A stretch of 64,000 bases of DNA from NCBI RefSeq assembly GCF_047948215.1, contig NC_134465.1:11136522-11200521 (forward strand), in the 5' to 3' direction. Below are positions 57,191-64,000 of this stretch, in pieces. Within the stretch, counting starts at the first letter, position 1. Each line of letters begins with the position of its first letter. Below the pieces are notes generated by a model. That model did no database searches, was not told the DNA's origin, and saw nothing but the letters and a program-made list of their open reading frames with translations. This DNA is from Lycorma delicatula (lineage: Eukaryota; Arthropoda; Insecta; Hemiptera; Fulgoridae). A program made the translations under genes and the position numbers.

Positions 57191-58200
57191 GTATTAATAA
57201 AATATTATAAAATTCATTTTACAAATATTATAAAATGCATTACAAAAAATAAGAAAATAAACAAAACTGTAAATGAAATTTTATGCAATTTTACAGTAAA
57301 AATAATAATTCTAATCATTGTTTTTATATATTAAAATTTCACTAAGAAAAAAGCCCTTAACCCCTTTTACACACTCAATCGTAGACATGGAATAGAACAA
57401 GTAAAGAATTTTGAAACTTTTAGGCAATAGATAAACATAAAAGAGAGACACTACGACAAATTTAAACAAAAGTATGTAATATTACATTGCTATTAACAAG
57501 AAAAATTTTTAATAAAAAATAAAAATTAATTTAATTTATCTTCCAATGCATATCGGGCTAAGGATCATGTCTTACAAAAAAAAAAAAATATATATATATA
57601 TATAAGTGCAAATCATGAAGGTGAGACAATGTCAGAAATGCTATCATTTCATAAAAAATGGATACTTATCTATTTCCAGAAGTGAGTAAGGATAATTAAC
57701 TGCAATGTTTTGATCATTTCAATTTTATGATAAAAAAATGCGAGAAATAAGAATGAATGGTTATAGAGTTTAAGAATGATCAAGTCTGGTATAAGAAATA
57801 AAGAGAGTTTAAAGAAAGATTCCCGCACCATCTGCAAGAAAGATTCGTAAGTACAGCTTTAGAGACAAGCAGATACATCAAAACAAACTGGAGATGATTC
57901 CTCTGCATCTATACTTGTAGATAAATTAGGATTCAAATAAATAGAGTAAAATAAATTGTAAATATGGAAGTGCTACCTGCATAATAGTTATTTTCACTTT
58001 ATAACTGTCATTATTTCTTTACACATTCACCATAACTCCCTGATATTTGTTTAAAAAAATTTGAATAAAGAATCGTGCACAAAGAGGTGATCTGATAATT
58101 CTGGATTAATAATAGAAAATATTAGTTGATTTTTAACCAAAATATTTTTATTAAAATTATGACAACACATGTTTTGCTAATTTTTCAAACTTTTTTCTCT
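57191..58200. other. AT-rich non-coding stretch
   Basis: No supported gene. A short coding-like string on the plus strand near 57800-57900 (ERFPHHLQERFVSTALETSR) might be a transposase or LINE scrap but is too short to name. A small (TA)n lies at 57588-57604. Confidence 0.4.
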
Positions 58201-58885
58201 TTTGCGATCTAGCTTTCTAAAAGGACTACACAAATATTAATTGGAGGGTTTTTGGGTTTTCATTTTTCTCTTATACCAGGAGACTTTCATCTGTTCTGAG
58301 AAGTTCTTTTTTTTTCTCTCATCTAGTTCATATATTTTTTGTGTGGGCATTCCTCTATAGTCTTCTTCTGTTTACAATGCACATATATTATTCTTAATAT
58401 CTTCTTTTCTATTTTCTGATTATGTATTTACTGAGAGTGTTCCTGATCCATAGAATATTACTGATCTTATGACTGTAGTGTAGTACCTAAGATGGATTTT
58501 CTTTAATTCTCATTGTACAGGTTTCTGTACATTCATTATTTGACTGTATTCATTATTTTTTCCAACTTCACCTTTCTATCCTGAAGAAGTGGTGTTTTGT
58601 CTAGAATATTGTCTGTTATTATTTCTCCTAAGTATTGGAACTGTTTGTGGTTTTGATTTTGCTCTACTTTGTCTCAAATTTATTTTGTTGTATTTTTGGC
58701 TACACTGTTTGGCATTATTTCTGCCTTTTGGTTTCATATCTGTAGTCCTGTCTTTTCTGCTATTTCTTTAATGTATTCCACTTTTTTAATTTCCTTTTTC
58801 ATTTCGGTTAATACAGCTTCATTATCCGTGAATGCTAAATTATCATCAAATAATCTGTAATAATTTTTATCAATGTCAGATTACT
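58200..58885 (-). pseudogene. RTE-like LINE reverse-transcriptase fragment
   Basis: The minus strand reads from about 58860: RLFDDNLAFTDNEAVLTEMK (the FADDLA box with its first Asp position changed to a D-N pair), VEYIKEIAEKTGLQI, QKAEIMPNSVAKNT, NHKQFQYLGEIITDNILDKT and MYRNLYNEN, later IEECPHKKYMN. This is the palm-to-thumb part of RTE-like proteins (KTEIM, F-YLGE-I). Upstream and downstream parts are missing. The Phe/Leu-rich plus-strand frames over 58589-58860 are antisense. Confidence 0.7.
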
Positions 58886-59465
58886 TTCGGTGCCATTTTG
58901 AAATAAATGTAAAAGTACCAAAAAGATCAATGTGATGCATTAAATTAATTTTTTTCTAAAATTTTCATCATTTGTAAAACTTGGGATTAAATAATTCATT
59001 TTGAATATATCTCTCTTTTTCTTGTGCACTTATCGAACTACTTCCAAATCAATATCGTATTTAATAATTTAATAGTATTTTAATTAAAATTAATAAATAG
59101 AAAATTATTTTCAAAATGGAAATGTATAAATGAAGAGCAAATATTATCATTAGTAAATAAACTTACTTATTTAATAATTTCAAGTAAAATGATTAATATT
59201 TTTATTATTTCTTTACTGTTTTATTAAGCATTGCGGTTTTTGAGATTATTTGATTTTCTTTTAACGAATTAAAAGTCATTGCATGTCTTTTTTACTGTAA
59301 TACACATAAAACATTGTATATAGTTATTACAAATAAGGCAGAATAATTCACTGCAGTATAGGTCCTGCAATAATAATACATAGTAATGAATAATGTATGA
59401 GTGATTGAGTAATGTAAACATTAAGTATTATTTTGTGGGCTTATACAAAACATGCAATGTGTGTG

Positions 59466-59502
<37 letters not shown>

Positions 59503-59680
59503 AAAATAAAGCATAACACAACTCAACTGTAACATAACTCAAAATGTGGGAATGTATTTTTTTTTCTTTTTAGATAAAACAGTAACATTGAAGTGCCTGA
59601 ACATGTGTGATGCTTCACAGTGATTAGAATATATTGGAATAACTTTATCTAATCATGAAATTCTGTCATTAAGGATAAAA

Positions 59681-59741
<61 letters not shown>

Positions 59742-59814
59742 GTAATAAGAACTTACAATTTTTCCTAATGTGTACGTTGCAATCTATTCAACTAGTAAAC
59801 AATATGCAACTCCC
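58886..59814. other. AT-rich stretch with two long (AT)n tracts
   Basis: (AT)n at 59470-59500 and at 59684-59738 (about 27 units). No supported gene. Confidence 0.7.
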
Positions 59815-60080
59815 CCATGGCCCGATGAGGTAAGAATGATATGTATGACATATGACATGTAAAAAAAAAAATGAGGAGTCTTATAAAGGCTCAAGCCAAC
59901 CAACCCTGAGAAATGTGGTTATTTGAACCACAATCACCAAAGTAATCCACTGTCTAGTATTCAAATCCATATAAAAAAACTAACCTTTACTAGGATTTGA
60001 ACTTTCAACTTTGAAAATCAGCTATTAAACAACTGATTTGCGATGACAAGTTAACCACTAGATCAGCCCAGTGAAGTAAA
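59815..60080 (-). mobile_element. SINE family A, copy 4 (eroded)
   Basis: In minus orientation it has CTGGGCTGATCTAGTGGTTA (box A-like), AGTTCAAATCCTAGTAAAGG (box B-like), ATGGATTTGAATACTAGACA and a CATTTCTCAGGGTTGG-like string. The tail is decayed, with an A run seen as TAAAAAAAAAA at 59861-59870. An AGTAAAC string stands near both sides, which could be chance. Confidence 0.7.
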
Positions 60081-60670
60081 CCTACATATATAAAAAAATC
60101 TGTTATTTCTAAAAAGGCTTCTTAATAAAGCAAAAATCTATGAAAACAAAAGAAAAATCTAAGTCCTAATTAGTTCACGATTCATAATAGAAGATGTTAA
60201 TAATAAATATTTTACTATGAATTTTTTTATTTCTTAAGCTATTTTTGGCAGTTTTGAATGAAAATATTGCATTAGAAAATTATAAAACATACTGCACCTA
60301 ATAATTACTATGTTAATATTCAACTAATGTTCTGCTGTTAAAGCTATTACATAATATTTTGTTAAATATATTATTCTACTGTTTAGTGTTACTTTTGTTA
60401 CAGTGAATTTTTTTCAGTGATATACCAAATGCGAACATTAAAAACTTTCAATGAAATATTAAGTTTTAAAATGTAACTGTGATTAAACAAACAGATACAA
60501 CGCAATAAAAAATAAAAATAGTGAATGAAATAATGAGACTAAGTAAATGAAAGTTGTTGTCTCTGGAGTACGGTAAAGTCCCTATCTCTCACTGAAAAGT
60601 CTGGAATCCTGGTCAGATAAGGTAATTTTCATATGCTATAAAATTCTGAAACACAAGCTTCAAACTTATA

Positions 60671-61899
60671 CAAGGTGTGGATATTAACGAAACTAATGTT
60701 GCGACAGAAGAACTGCGCATGTGCCAATTTCATATGACCAACAGCTGTTCTTTCGATTGTTGCAAATCCAGTTTTTGCAGACATATTAGTATGGCTATGG
60801 CCTCCGTTTGGGTAACATGTTTTTTTTTTGCTGAAAAAATAATGTGTTTTATTAGAGCAAAGAATTGTCGTGAAATTTCATATGAAACTTGGAAAACCAC
60901 TACTGAAACTTATCTTTTATTAAAAAAAGTATATGGCAATGAATGTTTATCACGTGCATGGGTTTTTGAGTGATTTAAGTGTTTCCAAGATGGAAATTGT
61001 TAATCTGATCAGATCTGACCATTTCTTAATCTGCCGGGGATCTCAGATCCGTTGGGAATCTGATCACTGTACTATTCGTGCAATTGCTCAAACTATAGGA
61101 ATTGACAAAGAATGCATAAGGCAAATTTTACATAACAATTTTAACATGCAAAGAGTGTGCATGAAAATGGTGCCTAAAATTCTCACAATCGAACAAAAGG
61201 AAGCTCGTGAAAATGTTCGTCCTGGCACTTTGAATGCCACTGAAAAGGAGCCCAAACTTCTTGGAAGGAGTAATAACATGTGATGAATATTGGTTTTTCA
61301 CTTATGATACAGAATCATAAGCATCAATCTATGCATTGGAAGAACCCAACCTCACCGAGCTAACAAACTCAAATGAGCAAATCAAAATTCAAAGCAATGA
61401 CGAATGTTTTTTTCAATATTCATGGGATTGTGTACCTTCACTGGGTTTCTGAAGGTCAAACTATTAATCAATCTTCAAGTCCTTGCTCAACTCCATAAAA
61501 AAATAAGAAAAAAATGACCTGAATTGTAGAAGAACAAGTCATGGGTTCTTCATCAGGACAACACACCGGCTCACACTGCATTTTTTTGTCAAGACGTTTC
61601 TAGCCAAGTATAACATCCCAGTGTTAGATCAATCACCTTATTCGTCTGACCTGGCACCATGTGACTTTTATCTGTTCCCCTAGGTCAAATCTGGATTAAA
61701 AGGAACAAGATTTCAGACTGCTGAAGCTGTGAAAGTAAAAGCGGCAAGCGTCATGAAAAGCTTACAGAAGAAAAGTTCACGTGGAGCGTTGTACAGATAG
61801 AGGAGAGGTGTATATTGAAGGGGATACTAACTAAAGATGAATAAATTTAAAATAAAATATTTTACATCGTTAGTCTTATTATTTAATATCCACACCTCG
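60671..61899 (+). mobile_element. full-length mariner-family transposon with degraded transposase
   Basis: Terminal inverted repeats are CAAGGTGTGGATATTAA at 60671-60687 and, at the right end (61883-61899), the complement of CGAGGTGTGGATATTAA, one mismatch in 17. The flanking TA dinucleotides are at 60669-60670 and 61900-61901. Length is 1229 bp, as expected of mariner. Plus-strand coding: REISYETWKTTTETYLLLKK, VYGNECLSRAWVFE then TGA where W-FK is usual, so an in-frame stop. Later come DKECIRQILHNNFNMQR, VCMKMVPKILTIEQKEAR, VTCDEYWFFTYD (first catalytic region, D kept) and PYSSDLAPCDFYLFP (third Asp). Several further stops and shifts. Related to the mariner proteins with GVQW-like or SETMAR-like domains. 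Confidence 0.9.
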
Positions 61900-61904
61900 T
61901 ATGG

Positions 61905-63789
61905 TGAATTATTCATATAAGCTTGGAGTTTGGTTTATCTTTAATAAGAACAGACTTGTGATATTAATTTGAGAAAAAAGTTTGATAAGTACGCAAGAAT
62001 AAAAAGTGATCTATTTCAAAATAAATTATTTAAGCCAAAGCTTAACAAGCGGTGAAAATTGTTGAAAAGAATTAATTCAAAGCATCAAACGGATGCCTTG
62101 AATGTTTATAAAGATAACAGAATAACATACTGTAATCTGTAGAGAAGTGTCTAGCTATGGAAAATGCCAGAAGAAAGAGAGACAAAATAAAGAACATAAA
62201 TTGACAACAAATAGGAAAAAAGTCCAGAAACATGAAAGAAGAAGCAATAGAAAGAATTTATAGAATAGTGTAGAAGATTCAGACAATAGAAACTATCACG
62301 CCTGAATGAACAAAAGAGTTTGTCAGCTGCTGTTACTACGGGTCAAGTACTGGGACAGGAGGTATAAATTCCACAGAATCAGCAAACAGGGTGCTGTGTG
62401 TGATAAATGCGAGGACAGTGTGCAGAAACATTCAAAGTAAGGAACAGTAACAGTCAAGAAAATACAATACAAACAAAAAATGCTTCATGAGAATATTCTA
62501 TTTTAGAACAGAATTCTTGTCAGCAATTAAGTACGAAAAGGTGTTTGGTAAGTTCATTGGGCATAGGGGAGAAGCTGACATTATTCACTGATAGAAGTGT
62601 GAGTTAATTTCCTTTTTCTAAATATTAGAAGTAAATAATCCTTGTATAAAGTTAATTAATATTTTTTGTGATCGGTATATCACACTGTTATAACCTCTAA
62701 ATAATTTTCTACTTCTTTGTATAGCTACTGTATAGTTCATAATAAATTCAGGATTGTATTTGAAATGTATAATTCACTTATTTTGTCTATAGTAAGTTAT
62801 TCTAAATTGCATTTGTACGAATTTGAATGCATACTCAATATCTTTGTCAAACCAATAACATACAACAATATGAAATCAATTTTGTAGTGAAGTAGCAATG
62901 GAATGACAGTAGTAAAACTGTAAAACTAACAACTTTAGTTAATAAAATACACTAAACTTAAAACATACACAGTCAACCCCCAATTATCCATAACCAGTTT
63001 TAACTGCAATGTCTCTCAAAAAAGATTATATTTTATATGTATTTTGAATAAACTTCTAGATTTTACTTTTACCAGGTATGAAATAGTGTAGTACACTGTA
63101 TTTTATTTTATTATTTACCATTACAAAATATAAAGTACATGTAAATATTGTACTGTAGTAGTATTAGGTCATCTTAATGATTTGTGCAGCCAAATCAGTA
63201 ATGTCTTAATATAAAGGCTTCTCCTATACTGTCCTGGCCACAAGCTATCAAAATCATTTTGATGTCTATTACTTTCCATTTCCAAATGATTTTATTGCAT
63301 TTGTTACACTTATTAAGCAATGTAGGAAGGCGTTCAAAAAATTAAAAAAAAAATCATATATAAAGAAACACACATGTAACTCCAGTATGCAAGTAACCAC
63401 AATAGGAGAAAGTGCCAAATATTAATAGAGTAGAACTGTAAAACTAACAACTGTGATCGTTAGAAACCTACATGGTTCATAAAATCCAACCTAGTTTATA
63501 AAGGAAACCAAAAAATTTCCTAAAACTAACAAAACAGCAATAAACTTCATATCGATAAAATCATACAATTAAATGTTGAATTCAAAAAAAGTTCTTATGT
63601 AATCAGATTGTAAAACTAAACTAATTTATACTAACACAAACTAAAACCAGATACACTGACAACCGTGTAATTAAGCTCATTACATCAAATAAATAATATT
63701 TATACAACAAAAAATAAAATATTTAAAAAATTTATTTATTTCAAATTTAAAAGAGTTCATATAATAAAAATACATTATGTCAGAGTTAA
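61905..63789. other. AT-rich non-coding stretch
   Basis: No supported gene. 62280-62480 is less AT-rich, and one plus-strand frame reads VKYWDRRYKFHRISKQGAVC and DKCEDSVQKHSK, which might be a transposon remnant. Not assigned. Confidence 0.4.
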
Positions 63790-63803
63790 AAAGATAAATT
63801 AAG

Positions 63804-64000
63804 GAATTTTCTGGTAATAGAGTGGACATATGATGACGATAACTGTGATGAGAACAGGATATCAATGGAGATATGGAATTTTGGAAATGTCGAAATCGAC
63901 TGGAATTATACCCACAACCAATGGCCGCTGTTAGAGCGTTGCTCACCTTGTGAATTTGGCTCAGGCAAATTTTCTCGAGGTACAAGATGCATAACAGTCG
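63804..64000 (+). CDS. candidate host exon, Cys/Trp-rich extracellular module (partial)
   Basis: Plus-strand frame open from about 63790 to the window edge, 70 codons without a stop in AT-rich DNA. Readable parts: VIEWTYDDDNCDENRISMEI, WNFGNVEIDWNYTHNQWP, LLERCSPCEFGSGKFSRGTR, CITV. It has four Trp and four Cys. The string W-P-L-L-E-R-C-S-P-C-E-F-G-S-G-K-F-S-R-G-T-R-C resembles the CSxxCGxGxxxRxRxC core of thrombospondin type 1 repeats, though with one residue fewer between the first two cysteines. NYTH is an N-glycosylation sequon. An acceptor-like AG stands at 63802-63803 but with a poor pyrimidine tract. The exon may continue past the window. No gene is named. The minus-strand 101-codon frame is likely its shadow. 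Confidence 0.45.

Noticed and set aside
58589..58860. Plus-strand Phe/Leu-rich frames resembling membrane segments
   Set aside because: Antisense of a reverse-transcriptase fragment (EKTGLQI, YLGEIITDN) on the minus strand.
63680..63985. 101-codon minus-strand frame
   Set aside because: Its second half is AT-rich low-complexity text, and the overlapping plus-strand frame has much more protein-like composition.

Overview
The window looks like AT-rich nuclear DNA from an animal, most likely an insect. The case rests on mariner/Tc1 relatives, an I-clade LINE carrying an RNase H domain, RTE-like LINE fragments, tRNA-headed SINEs, very long non-coding stretches and abundant (AT)n and (GT)n tracts. 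Species cannot be told from the sequence, and a sap-feeding hemipteran is only a guess. There are no prokaryotic-style operons, rRNA, complete tRNA genes, CRISPR arrays or recognisable viral genes. Almost every long open frame belongs to a mobile element or to simple repeats.

Layout. 1-1.4 kb: two eroded LINE reverse-transcriptase pieces. 3.44-14.1 kb: a GT-rich minisatellite of about 155-bp units, split by a nearly full-length I-clade LINE on the minus strand (3773-9671) with a 10-bp target duplication. The LINE has a zinc-knuckle ORF1, an ORF2 with endonuclease, reverse transcriptase and RNase H, and hairpins at both ends, but both ORFs are broken. 14.1-22 kb: an unassigned GC-richer stretch, a SINE with target duplication (17464-17763), a mariner fragment, a foldback repeat and a Tc1-like element with inverted ends. 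22-32 kb: mostly AT-rich DNA with a LINE scrap and a ZMYM/hAT-like transposase relic. 32.5-33.4 kb: an internally deleted mariner. 36-50 kb: two SINE families that share a 3' tail, an I-clade fragment, another LINE relic and a second Tc1-like element. 50-64 kb: an RTE-like LINE, a second I-clade 3' end with the same terminal hairpin, a minus-strand LINE scrap, a SINE and a complete-length mariner with matching terminal inverted repeats (60671-61899).

Host gene content is thin and uncertain. A 70-codon open stretch at the right edge (plus strand) has the cysteine and tryptophan spacing of a secreted, thrombospondin-type-1-like module and is the best candidate host exon. On the minus strand, several short open stretches between 25 and 44 kb sit next to good splice signals: a donor at 43.76 kb and acceptors at 39.78, 38.48, 31.11 and 25.39 kb. 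They might be alternative 3' exons of one gene, but that is inference.

The most interesting observations are the 3'-terminal hairpin shared by two I-clade copies with a compensatory base-pair change, the paired stem-loops in the LINE 3' UTR, the satellite whose interrupted unit is restored when the LINE is removed, SINEs with different heads but one tail, and the possible alternative terminal exons. No computation was run; all coordinates and alignments come from reading the sequence by eye.
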